64,000 nucleotides of DNA from CAVQOB01 sp963714325 (GTDB lineage Bacteria > Pseudomonadota > Alphaproteobacteria > Rhizobiales > Hyphomicrobiaceae). The notes under the pieces are model-generated. The model saw nothing but the letters and a program-made list of their open reading frames with translations. It did not search any database and was not told the origin of the DNA. A program made the position numbers and the translations under genes. Of this stretch, positions 35,137 to 43,492 are shown piece by piece. The number at the start of each line of letters is the position of its first letter. Positions within the stretch are counted from its first letter, which is position 1. The DNA is taken from the NCBI GenBank assembly GCA_963714325.1, contig CAVQOB010000021.1:12716-76715 (forward strand), given 5' to 3'.

Positions 35137-36216
35137 TTAGCGGGCGAGCAAGCCCCACTCGATGGCGGCGTTGGCGTCTGCGTCTTGGGCCAATGTCACC
35201 TTGCCGAACAGCGGCTCGACCTCTTCTGGATAGAATCCGGCGTCGCTGCGCCGATAGGAGACGAGGTCTTTAGTGAGCGACGTGCCCTTCTTGACGGCTT
35301 TCGCCAGCACCGCGCGCTTGCGCACGACACCGCGGTACTTGATCTCGGCAGAACTGAAGGGCGCTGCTTGGCCAGAGCCAAGCGCCAGCGTTGCCTTGCG
35401 GACTTGCTCCAGGAAGATCTTCATGCCCTTGGGATCGAGTGCCGCTTCAAAGTCCTCGCCCTTCTTAGCGCGGTCATGGGTCATGTGCTTTTCAACGAGA
35501 TCGGCGCCGGCGGCGATCGCCAGCAGCGGTACGATGTAGGCCATGGGATCATCGCCATCGGTGTGATCGGCGAACGAGACTGGCCGGCCAAACACGCGCT
35601 TCAGCGTTTCGATATAGCGCAGGCGGTTGAACTCGATCGGCGTCGGATAGGTCTGGAATCCATACTGCAGGATCAAGCGGTCATTGCCGGAACTCGCCGC
35701 CCAAGAGACGACTTTGTCGATCTCGCCGAGCGTCAGTCCACCAGTATAGAGCACCAGCGCTTTCTTGTAGTCGGCGGTGGCGCGCACATAGGCTTCGTCG
35801 AAGATGCAGGAGGGATGGATGGTCAGGATATCGGCGCTGGCCTTCTCGGCACAGAATTTCAAACTTGGAAAGTCGTTCGGCATTAGGCTGACGACGAGTT
35901 TTCGGGACTTGGCATACTTCGCCAGATCGCCGATCTGTTCGAAGCTGAGATTGATGTTTTCGAGGTACTTATAGACGTTGCCGATATCCTGCCCACCGGA
36001 GACGCGGCCCGGACCTGCGCCATAAAACGGGGTCATGTAGTCGCCGAGGTCAGTGACGTGGAAGTTGATGGCGTCGGCGCCTGACGCTGCCGCGCCATCG
36101 ATGATTTCCTTGCCGAGTTCTACCTTGCCGTCATGGGCCCAGGCGACTTCGGCGATCACGGGGACGTGCGGGGCGCCGGCTGCTGCGGGGAAAAGGGCTT
36201 TGAGGAAGTCGGACAT
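35137..36216 (-). CDS. Divergent NeuB-family synthase (second copy)
   Basis: 359 residues from the ATG giving MSDFLKALFPAA. The barrel is recognisable (PVIAEVAWAHDGKVELGKEI, DAINFHVTDLGDYM, MPNDF, ADHTDGDDPMA, LVEKHMTHDRAKKGEDFEAA) and a SAF domain ends the protein (RGVVRKRAVLAKAVKKGTSL). Compared with canonical NeuB, the AGVNHNG loop reads VAWAHDG, KFQT reads NFHV and the SDHT motif reads ADHT, and PGPDH is lost. These residues line the active site, so a different acceptor is likely. It is first in the - strand operon, with the aminotransferase, oxidoreductase and cytidylyltransferase. Confidence 0.82.
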   Translation of the reverse strand: MSDFLKALFPAAAGAPHVPVIAEVAWAHDGKVELGKEIIDGAAASGADAINFHVTDLGDYMTPFYGAGPGRVSGGQDIGNVYKYLENINLSFEQIGDLAKYAKSRKLVVSLMPNDFPSLKFCAEKASADILTIHPSCIFDEAYVRATADYKKALVLYTGGLTLGEIDKVVSWAASSGNDRLILQYGFQTYPTPIEFNRLRYIETLKRVFGRPVSFADHTDGDDPMAYIVPLLAIAAGADLVEKHMTHDRAKKGEDFEAALDPKGMKIFLEQVRKATLALGSGQAAPFSSAEIKYRGVVRKRAVLAKAVKKGTSLTKDLVSYRRSDAGFYPEEVEPLFGKVTLAQDADANAAIEWGLLAR

Positions 36217-36385
36217 GGCGATGGTTTCCCTGCCGCCCAGCTGCGATACCTGGGGAGACAAATCTGAGGTGATCCGCCGAGCGGCGGGATTTGGAGCGTT
36301 GGCTAACAGCAGCAACTCCAATGTGGGATAGCTTGGGCTGATCACCCCCGTCAATCCAGGCAAACCAAACGGGCGTAGGGGTGCG

Positions 36386-36421
36386 ACAGTGAGGACTGGG
36401 ATAACAGTGTGGACTGGGATG
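36386..36421. repeat. Two tandem 18-bp repeats in the control region
   Basis: The 18-base unit ACAGTG(A/T)GGACTGGGAT(A/G) occurs twice head to tail with 16 of 18 positions identical. It lies about 170 bases upstream of NeuB2 on its 5' side. Tandem units of this size suit binding of a regulator to one face roughly every two helical turns. Confidence 0.6.
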
Positions 36422-36536
36422 AGTGCTGTGCAGAATTGAGCAACACTACAAAACTGATGTTCGGCGTGGCCAGTCTTGCGGTTGCTTGTTGGCAGGTGCA
36501 TGACAGCACGATGTCGCACTCTGGTCGCAAGGGGCG

Positions 36537-36566
36537 TTGCATTGCCTTTGTGCAATGCACTATAGA
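36537..36566 (+). promoter_or_regulatory. Sigma70-like promoter with embedded operator-like dyad
   Basis: TTGCAT (36537-36542), 18-base spacer, TATAGA (36561-36566), reading toward ptmE with a leader of about 280 bases. The inverted repeat TGCATTGC-CTTTGT-GCAATGCA (36538-36559) starts in the -35 and fills the spacer, a place where a repressor would exclude RNA polymerase. Confidence 0.45.
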
Positions 36567-36846
36567 TCTCCCACGATGCTTACAGCACTCAGGCCTTGTG
36601 AATGGGGCCTGATCCAGATCGCATGTCTCAGGCATGCCGTTCGTGTTTTGTATCGAGCACGCCGACCCATCATAGACCGCTTTTTTGCATTTGCGAGGCG
36701 CAAGAGACGCTCGAAAACGTGCCTGGACAAACACTCGGTCGGCCTGGAACGATAAGCCTGACTTAGGTTATGCCTATATTTGGCTCGGACCGGCGGATCT
36801 GTAAGACACCGGTTTTGACCTCAGCGATGCAACGGAAACGCATGAA

Positions 36847-37947
36847 ATGAAGTCTTCTGATAGTGTGGCAGCCGAGGAAATCGTCCGATTTGCGGTTCGA
36901 CGTGAGACGACATTGCGTGAGACCATTGTGCTCATCGATGCCAACGGCACCGGCATCGCTATCGTCGTTGAGCCTGATGGCACGTTGATTGACCTCATCA
37001 CCGATGGCGACGTGCGCCGTGCCATCCTGAAGGGCATCGATCTGGCCGAACCCGTACATCGCGTGCTCGAGCAGAAGATGAGCCTTGGCACACGCCGCCC
37101 GGTCACCGCCCGCATCGACGATCCGCCGGATTTCGTGCTGCTGCTGATGGAGCGCATGGTATTGCACCAGATCCCACTGCTGGATGCCGAAGGCCGTGTC
37201 CGCCGCGTCGTGCATCGTGACACCTTGTCAGCGCACCCTCGCGTTGCGTCAGGCCATGCCGCCGTCATCATGGCTGGCGGATTCGGTATGCGGCTGCGGC
37301 CGCTGACGGAAAACACGCCGAAACCGATGCTGAAAGTGGCGGGCCGGCCCATCCTCGATCATTCGGTTCGCCGATTGGTGCAGGCCGGCGTCGAACGCAT
37401 CGCCTTGACGGTGCACTATAAGCGTGAGGCCATTATCGACTATTTTGGTGATGGCCGCCGGTTCGGCGCCGAGATCACCTACATCCACGAAGATGCTCCA
37501 TTAGGGACAGCGGGCTCAGTGGCATTGGCGGATCATGGCGGCAAGCCGATGCTGGTCATGAACGGCGATGTGATGACCGAGCTGAATATCCCCGCACTGT
37601 TTGATTTTCATGCTCGCAATGGCGCCCGCATCACCATGGCAGCCGCGCCCTACGAGGTCGGCGTGCCCTATGGCGTCGTCGCAGTCGATGGTGTCAATGT
37701 CGTCGCTCTTGAGGAAAAACCGGTAAAAAGGTTTTTCATCAACACAGGGATCTATGTATTGGCGCCCGAGGCGTGCAGCATGATTCCCAAGGTGAAGGTC
37801 TTCAATATGACTGACCTGATCGAATCGGTGATCGCCGGCGGAGATCAGGTCAAGATCTACGCCATGCACGAGTATTGGCGGGATATCGGCCGGATCGAAG
37901 ACCTGCAGCGCGTGGAAATGGAATTGGGGCATAGGCAGGGACGATGA
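36847..37947 (+). CDS. ptmE: Sugar-1-phosphate guanylyltransferase with N-terminal CBS domains (PtmE-like)
   Basis: 366 residues. Two CBS motifs occupy about 15-130 (IVVEPDGTLIDLITDGDVRR; LLDAEGRVRRVVHRDTL). The nucleotidyltransferase domain begins at about 140 with AAVIMAGGFGMRLRPLTENT and continues through PKPMLKVAGRPIL, LVMNGDVMTEL and a C-terminal MHEYWRDIGRIEDLQ. In Campylobacter the same architecture (PtmE) makes GDP-glucosamine, which feeds legionaminic acid synthesis. The stop overlaps legB in ATGA. Confidence 0.85.
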   Translation: MKSSDSVAAEEIVRFAVRRETTLRETIVLIDANGTGIAIVVEPDGTLIDLITDGDVRRAILKGIDLAEPVHRVLEQKMSLGTRRPVTARIDDPPDFVLLLMERMVLHQIPLLDAEGRVRRVVHRDTLSAHPRVASGHAAVIMAGGFGMRLRPLTENTPKPMLKVAGRPILDHSVRRLVQAGVERIALTVHYKREAIIDYFGDGRRFGAEITYIHEDAPLGTAGSVALADHGGKPMLVMNGDVMTELNIPALFDFHARNGARITMAAAPYEVGVPYGVVAVDGVNVVALEEKPVKRFFINTGIYVLAPEACSMIPKVKVFNMTDLIESVIAGGDQVKIYAMHEYWRDIGRIEDLQRVEMELGHRQGR

Positions 37948-38930
37948 TCGATTGGTCGAAAAAGCGTGTGCTGGTGACGGGGGCCGGCGGGTTCATCGGC
38001 AGTCATCTGACCGAGCGGCTGATCCAGTCCGGCGCCAAGACGCGCGCGCTGGTGCGCTATACGTCGTACGGCAGTCGCGGCTGGCTCGATACCTCGGCGA
38101 TGCTCCCCGATATCGAGATCATGACCGGCGACGTACGCGATCGCGATAGCATGCGCAAGGCGTTCAAGGGCGTTGATGCGGTGTTCCATCTGGCGGCCCT
38201 GATCGCCATTCCCTATTCCTATGACTTACCCCAATCCTATGTCGAAGCCAACGTCCAAGGCACGCTGAATATTCTGGAACTCGCCCGCGAGAATAACCTC
38301 GAACGCGTCGTCAACACGTCGACCAGCGAAGTCTATGGTACGGCGCAGTATGTGCCGATCGATGAGAGCCATCCCCTGGTCGGGCAATCGCCCTACTCGG
38401 CGTCGAAAATCGGTGCCGACAAGATGGCCGAGTCCTACCATCTGTCGTTTGGCCTTCCCGTCATCACGGTTCGTCCGTTCAACACCTACGGCCCCCGTCA
38501 GTCGGCGCGCGCGGTCATTCCGACCATCATCACGCAGGCGCTGGCCGGCCGCGATATCAAACTCGGCAGCCTGACGCCGACGCGCGACCTGAACTACGTC
38601 GCCGATACCGCAGAAGCGTTCCTGCATCTGGCGAGTTCCGACGCCGCCATCGGCCGCACACTCAACGCCGGATCGGGGCGCGAGATCACCATCGGCGATT
38701 TGGCCAAACTGATCTGTGAATTGACCGGCTCGAAAGCATCAGTTTCCCAGGATGAGGCGCGCATTCGCCCGAACGCGAGCGAAGTCGAGCGGCTGCTGTG
38801 TGATATCACCGAGACCAAGTCGGTCACCGGCTGGACGTCGGCGGTGCCGCTGGAAGAAGGCCTGAAGCGGACCATCGCCTGGTTCAAAGACAATATGCGG
38901 CACTATCGCGTTGGCGAGTATATGAAATAG
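37944..38930 (+). CDS. legB: GDP-sugar 4,6-dehydratase of the SDR superfamily (LegB-like)
   Basis: 328 residues. NAD fold RVLVTGAGGFIGSHLTERL, then LAALIAIPYSY, the TSTSEVYGTAQYVPIDESHP segment with the catalytic T/D/E positions, YSASKIGADK as YxxxK and RPFNTYGPRQSARAVIP. This is the LegB subgroup of extended SDRs, which forms the 4-keto-6-deoxy intermediate from GDP-GlcNAc. It precedes an aminotransferase that would act on that product. Confidence 0.88.
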   Translation: MIDWSKKRVLVTGAGGFIGSHLTERLIQSGAKTRALVRYTSYGSRGWLDTSAMLPDIEIMTGDVRDRDSMRKAFKGVDAVFHLAALIAIPYSYDLPQSYVEANVQGTLNILELARENNLERVVNTSTSEVYGTAQYVPIDESHPLVGQSPYSASKIGADKMAESYHLSFGLPVITVRPFNTYGPRQSARAVIPTIITQALAGRDIKLGSLTPTRDLNYVADTAEAFLHLASSDAAIGRTLNAGSGREITIGDLAKLICELTGSKASVSQDEARIRPNASEVERLLCDITETKSVTGWTSAVPLEEGLKRTIAWFKDNMRHYRVGEYMK

Positions 38931-38980
38931 CGCGTTCGCCCAATCGACAACGACGGCGAACCGGAGGAGCAGCGAGCGGC

Positions 38981-40162
38981 GTGACGACTTTCATCCCCCT
39001 GAGTGTGCCAACGCTGAACGGTCGCGAAGCCGGCTACATCAATGAGTGCCTGGCGACCAACTGGGTCTCGTCCGGCGGCAAGTTCGTTGATCGCTTCGGC
39101 GCCATGTGTGCGGAGGTTGCCGGCACCCGGTTTGGCATTCCGATCGTCAACGGCACTGCGGCGCTGCACTTGGCCACCTTGATCGCCGGCATCAAGTCGG
39201 ACGAGGAAGTGATCATTCCCGCACTGACGTTCATCGGCACCGCGGTCGGCGTTCGCCATGCGGGTGCCCATGCTGCCGTCATCGACGTCGATCCGGTAAC
39301 ATGGCAACTCGATCCGACCGCCGTCGAACAGTTCCTGCGCCGGGATTGCGAGCGCAAGGCTGACGGCGTCTATAACAGGGCCACCGGGCGCAAGGTGACC
39401 GGCATGATGCCCGTGCATCTGCTCGGCCATCCCTGCGACATGGACCCGCTGATGCGGCTCGCCGAAGAGTTTGGCCTGTTCGTCATCGAGGACGCTGCCG
39501 AAGCGGTTGGCGCTGCCTACAAAGGCCAACCCGTAGGCAGCATCGGCCGGCTTGGCTGCTTTAGTTTCAACGGCAATAAGACCTTCACCTGCGGCGGTGG
39601 CGGCGCCATCGTCACCAATGACGAGGTTCTCGCCAGGCGCGCGGCATATCTGAGCACGCAGGCCAAGGACGATCCGGTGCTGTTCGTCCACAAAGCCGTT
39701 GGCTACAACTATCGCCTGACCAACATCGCGGCAGCCATGGGCGTTGGCCAGTTGGAAACACGCGTCGACTATCTTGCGAAAAAGAAGGCGATTAATGCGC
39801 GCTATCGCGAAGCGCTCGCCGGCGTTGCCGGTGTGACCTTCATGGGGTCGGCGAACTGGGCCGATAATGGAATGTGGCTGACGACAGTGCGGATCGACAA
39901 GCGCAAAACGGGGACATCCAATCTGGCGCTGATGCGCGCGTTGCAGGCCCCCGACGCCAAGGGCCTGAAGATCGAAACACGCCTGCTTTGGCAGCCGATG
40001 CACCGCAGTGAGGCACTTGCCGGCAGCTATCAGCCGGCGGCTCCAGTCGCCGATGCGATCTATGATGAGGCGCTGAGCCTTCCGTCCTCCGTTTCGCTGA
40101 CGGACGCGGAACAGGATATGGTCATCGCAGCACTGAAACGCCAGTTGAGCAGCAGGGGATGA
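38981..40162 (+). CDS. legC: LegC family aminotransferase (DegT/DnrJ/EryC1)
   Basis: 393 residues from GTG, with GGAGGA upstream. PLP-binding features: FIGTAVGVRHAGAHAAVIDV, VIEDAAEAVGAAYKG and the Schiff-base lysine in GCFSFNGNKTFTCGGGGAIV. It converts the 4-keto group made by LegB into an amine, using glutamate. LegC-type enzymes have this length and the NGNK motif. Its stop overlaps the DUF115 start. Confidence 0.88.
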   Translation: MTTFIPLSVPTLNGREAGYINECLATNWVSSGGKFVDRFGAMCAEVAGTRFGIPIVNGTAALHLATLIAGIKSDEEVIIPALTFIGTAVGVRHAGAHAAVIDVDPVTWQLDPTAVEQFLRRDCERKADGVYNRATGRKVTGMMPVHLLGHPCDMDPLMRLAEEFGLFVIEDAAEAVGAAYKGQPVGSIGRLGCFSFNGNKTFTCGGGGAIVTNDEVLARRAAYLSTQAKDDPVLFVHKAVGYNYRLTNIAAAMGVGQLETRVDYLAKKKAINARYREALAGVAGVTFMGSANWADNGMWLTTVRIDKRKTGTSNLALMRALQAPDAKGLKIETRLLWQPMHRSEALAGSYQPAAPVADAIYDEALSLPSSVSLTDAEQDMVIAALKRQLSSRG

Positions 40163-41109
40163 GGCACTGGGCGCTTGAGCGATGGCAGCATCACACGCGC
40201 ACTGGCGGCGTGCGTCAGGGCCTCGCGCGTGCCGCGGCGCGCATGTATGGCGTTGTTTCTGAGCGGGCACGCCTTGCCAACGAGCGTCTCGTCGCACTCG
40301 ATGCCGTCGACCAACGTCTGACGCCGCCGATGCGCGCCATGCTCTTCGCCAATCGCCGATGGGCCGGCCGCTTCGCTGGCAAGCCTGCGCTGATCGTGGG
40401 CTCGGGGCCATCGGCCGAACGGGTTTCGCCATCGATAGCCGCCGGGCGGGCGGTTTTTGCCGTCAACGAAATGTTCGAGCCGCTGCAACGGCAAGGTATC
40501 CCGATTGCAGGCATTGCGGTTTCCGATCCCTTGTATTTTGACGGCTCCGCGCAGCACACACGCATGCTGCAGGATGTTGCGGCGGCAGCGGCGGCGGCCG
40601 GCGCGGTTTTCGTGGTGCCAGCCGAGGAAGCGGCGGGGATCGTGCGCACGACGGCGATCACCAACGACCAACTTTTGCCGTTCGTGATCAGTGGCTCGCC
40701 GGTGACCGCCCAGCCCGGGCAACCCGCGGTGTTGGATCTGGCGCGCCCGATCCCAGTAATGCCGAGTGTCGCGCATGCCGCTCTTGCCGCGGCCATGTAC
40801 CTCGGCTGCACCGAGATCGTACTGATCGGCGTTGATCTCGGCTATGTCGCCGAACCATCGCAACCGATCAGGCACGCCTATGGCCGTAACCGCTATGTCG
40901 ACTATCTCAATTCGCATTCCGCCGCTGATGCCTATCAGGTCGGCCATGGCTGGAACTGGTCGGCGGTGCTGCGTGATGTTGCAACGCAACTCGATGCCTA
41001 CGCCTGGATGGCCGACGCTGCCAAGCGCGACGGCCGCCAGATCGTCAACCTGTCCGAGACCAGCCTGTTGCGCACCGTGCCCAACATCATCCATCGGCCG
41101 GCGCCATGA
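40159..41109 (+). CDS. DUF115/MptE-like protein with GT42 sialyltransferase-like features
   Basis: 316 residues. A helical N-terminus (about 1-70) leads to KPALIVGSGPSAERVSPSIA, the start of a Rossmann-like GT-A fold. MPSVAHAALAAAMYLGCTEI and VLIGVDLGYVAEPSQPIRHA correspond in spacing to the SG...A...LG..EIYL.GID block of GT42 enzymes such as Campylobacter Cst-II, and a HGWNW segment near residue 255 is at the position of the catalytic histidine. It also matches the DUF115 domain of flagellin glycosylation factors (Maf). Coupled on both sides by ATGA to legC and legG. It is the best candidate to attach the acid to protein or glycan. Confidence 0.65.
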   Translation: MRHWALERWQHHTRTGGVRQGLARAAARMYGVVSERARLANERLVALDAVDQRLTPPMRAMLFANRRWAGRFAGKPALIVGSGPSAERVSPSIAAGRAVFAVNEMFEPLQRQGIPIAGIAVSDPLYFDGSAQHTRMLQDVAAAAAAAGAVFVVPAEEAAGIVRTTAITNDQLLPFVISGSPVTAQPGQPAVLDLARPIPVMPSVAHAALAAAMYLGCTEIVLIGVDLGYVAEPSQPIRHAYGRNRYVDYLNSHSAADAYQVGHGWNWSAVLRDVATQLDAYAWMADAAKRDGRQIVNLSETSLLRTVPNIIHRPAP

Positions 41110-42290
41110 CCCGGCCGCGCGGAATCGCCGTCATCACCGGATCGCGTGCGGAATTCGGCCTCCTCAGCCATCTGATGCGCTCGCTTCAGGCTCGCGGTGA
41201 CGTATCTCTCAAGGTGATCGTCACCGGCAGCCATCTTGAAGCCGGGCATATGACCGTTGCCGAAATCGAACGCGATGGAATCCCAATTGCCGAACGGGTG
41301 CCGATGATGCTTGGCGGGGATCGGCCCAGCGACGTCGCCCACGCCATGGGGCGTGTCACGTCCGGGATGGCCGACGCTCTCACTCGTCTCGCGCCGGACA
41401 TGATCGTGGTCTTGGGCGACCGGTTCGAGATCTTGGCATCGGTGGTGGCGACGACGGTCCTAAATATCCCCGTCGCGCACATCCACGGCGGTGAGATTAC
41501 CGAAGGCGCCAACGACGATGCCATCCGGCATGCCATCACCAAGCTGTCGCATCTGCATTTTGCTGCAGCACCTGTCTATCGCGATCGCATCGTGCAGATG
41601 GGTGAGCAGCCGGCGCGCGTCTTCTGCAGTGGTGCGCTGGCGGTTGACGCGGTGGCCGCCGTGAGGCCGCTTGGTCGCGCTGAGATCGCCGCAAAGCTTG
41701 GGCTGACGGTCGCCAGACCGCTGCTCCTCGTCACCTATCATCCCGTAACGATGGACGGGGCTGCTGCTGGTGCCGGGATTGGCCCGGTGGTCGACGCCTT
41801 GGAACGGTTCCCTGACGCCAGCATCGTCGTCACCGGCGTCAATGCCGACGCCGGTCACGCCGCCATTGATCAGCGCATCGCGGCCTATGCCGCGGTGCAT
41901 CCGAGTAATGTTGTTCTGCGCCAATCCCTGGGCCAGGCGCTCTATCTGCAGGTCATGGCGCATGCCGCGGCCGTCGTTGGCAATTCATCAAGCGGTGTCA
42001 TCGAGGCGCCGATCATGGGGGTCCCGACCGTCAACATCGGCGACCGTCAGAAGGGCCGCATGATGCCCGCATCGGTGATTTCATGCGCCGCCGAGACACC
42101 GGCGATCGAAGCCGCGATCCGGCGGGCGCTCGAGCCATCGTTCCGCACGCAGGCCCATATCGGTGCCGCCTTCGGCGAGCCGGGAGTCGCCGCGCGGATC
42201 GCGGAAACGCTGGCGACGATCCCGCTCGATGGCCTGTTGCGCAAGACGTTTCACGATATAGCCGGTGGAACCGGCAAAGTTGCCGGCTGA
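41106..42290 (+). CDS. legG: Hydrolysing UDP/GDP-HexNAc 2-epimerase (NeuC/LegG-like)
   Basis: 394 residues. RGIAVITGSRAEFGLLSHLM is the NeuC N-terminus, then VLGDRFEILASVVAT, the AHIHGGEITEGANDDAIRHA signature and LVTYHPVT. The C-terminal donor site has VGNSSSGVIEAP and GVPTVNIGDRQKGR. These GT-B fold enzymes epimerise C2 and cleave the nucleotide, releasing the free sugar used by NeuB. The stop overlaps the next start in TGATG. Confidence 0.9.
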   Translation: MTRPRGIAVITGSRAEFGLLSHLMRSLQARGDVSLKVIVTGSHLEAGHMTVAEIERDGIPIAERVPMMLGGDRPSDVAHAMGRVTSGMADALTRLAPDMIVVLGDRFEILASVVATTVLNIPVAHIHGGEITEGANDDAIRHAITKLSHLHFAAAPVYRDRIVQMGEQPARVFCSGALAVDAVAAVRPLGRAEIAAKLGLTVARPLLLVTYHPVTMDGAAAGAGIGPVVDALERFPDASIVVTGVNADAGHAAIDQRIAAYAAVHPSNVVLRQSLGQALYLQVMAHAAAVVGNSSSGVIEAPIMGVPTVNIGDRQKGRMMPASVISCAAETPAIEAAIRRALEPSFRTQAHIGAAFGEPGVAARIAETLATIPLDGLLRKTFHDIAGGTGKVAG

Positions 42291-43492
42291 TGCGCGTCGA
42301 CCCGCAAGCCGCTGGGCTTCATACCCCGTCGTCCGCACGCCCGCTGGTCCTGCACTGCGTTCCGGCCCTCGTGCAGGGAGGCGCCGAACGTTGGCTGGTC
42401 GATCTCACGCGGTTTGACACCGATCATGATCATCTGATTGTCACGCTCGCCGGTAGGTCGATATTCCAAATGAATGGCGAACCGGTGCAGCACGTCAGTC
42501 TCGGGCTTGAGCGTTCACTGTGGTCGGTGCTGTCAATACCGGTCGCGATGCTGCGACTGGTCCGATTGATCCGCCGACATCAACCGCGCGTCGTCGTCGG
42601 CTGGCTCTACTACGGAGCACTCCTAACAACCGTTGCGGCATTGATGCGGCGCCCGGTGCTGTGGTCGCTGCATGCCGCTGACTTCGATCTTCATCGGTCG
42701 TTCCGTTGGCCGACGCGTTGGGCCATCCGCACCTGCCGGCTTTTGTCCGGCCGCACTCCCCGCACCATCCACTATTGCTCTGAAGCAGGGCGGCGCACAC
42801 ACCAAGGCATCGGATTCGACGCGCGCCGCTCGGTTGTCATTCCCAATGGCGTTGATCTCCTGGCGTTCATGCCGGCCACGTCAGAGCGTATGCGCGAAGG
42901 CGAGGCCCGTGTGATTGGCTGCGCGGCGCGCTACGATCCGCAGAAGGATTTGCCGACACTTTTTTCAGCACTTGCCCTGTTGCGCAAGCGTGGCCGGAAT
43001 GTCCGCCTGCGGTTGGCGGGCACTGGGTGCGATCCAGGCAGTGAAGCGCTTGTCGCGGAGATCGACGCCGCTCAGATCAGCGCAAGCGTCGCGTTGCTCG
43101 GCGCGGTGACGGATATGTCGGCATTCTATCGCAGTGTCGACACTGTCGCGCTCAGTTCGTCGCACGGCGAGTCACTACCGATCGTCCTCCTCGAAGCCCT
43201 GGCTTGCGGGATACCGGTAGTGGCGACCGACGTTGGCGATTGCCGGTCGCTGGTCGATCGCTTCGGGCTCATCGTGCCGCCGCGCGAACCGCAGGCATTG
43301 GCTGATGCACTGGAGCAGGTGCTGTGGCTAGATACGGCCATGCACGCGCGTGTGCGACACGGCGGCCGCGCCCACATCGAAGCGAACTACGCGGCGCACA
43401 CAATCGCCCGGCGTTGGAGCGCGATGCTTGATGCTGCTGCCGGCCTCACTGCTCGCGGAACGTCCGCGCCCACTGGTCCTGGATCGGCTTGA
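42290..43492 (+). CDS. GT4-family glycosyltransferase
   Basis: 400 residues; the frame is open upstream, but the ATG overlapping the legG stop is the natural start. GT-B fold: CVPALVQGGAERWLVDL at the start, VVIPNGVDLLAFMP in the middle, and the C-terminal EX7E motif region GESLPIVLLEALACGIPVVA, with both glutamates. These enzymes move a sugar from a nucleotide donor with retention. Last gene of the + strand operon; its 3' end overlaps the hlyD-like gene by 47 bases in opposite orientation, an unusual tight convergence. Confidence 0.85.
   Translation: MRVDPQAAGLHTPSSARPLVLHCVPALVQGGAERWLVDLTRFDTDHDHLIVTLAGRSIFQMNGEPVQHVSLGLERSLWSVLSIPVAMLRLVRLIRRHQPRVVVGWLYYGALLTTVAALMRRPVLWSLHAADFDLHRSFRWPTRWAIRTCRLLSGRTPRTIHYCSEAGRRTHQGIGFDARRSVVIPNGVDLLAFMPATSERMREGEARVIGCAARYDPQKDLPTLFSALALLRKRGRNVRLRLAGTGCDPGSEALVAEIDAAQISASVALLGAVTDMSAFYRSVDTVALSSSHGESLPIVLLEALACGIPVVATDVGDCRSLVDRFGLIVPPREPQALADALEQVLWLDTAMHARVRHGGRAHIEANYAAHTIARRWSAMLDAAAGLTARGTSAPTGPGSA

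Larger units (their letters stand above)
36217..36846. other. Divergent control region of the nonulosonate locus
   Basis: 630 bases without a supported gene, visibly less GC-rich than its surroundings. It contains an 18-bp tandem repeat (36386-36421), a sigma70-like promoter with an inverted repeat in its spacer (36537-36566) and a second inverted repeat AGGCC...GGCCT near 36590-36609. Confidence 0.6.

Noticed and set aside
38903..40432. 509-codon - strand frame
   Set aside because: Antisense to legC, which has the PLP lysine motif; the mirror frame has no features.
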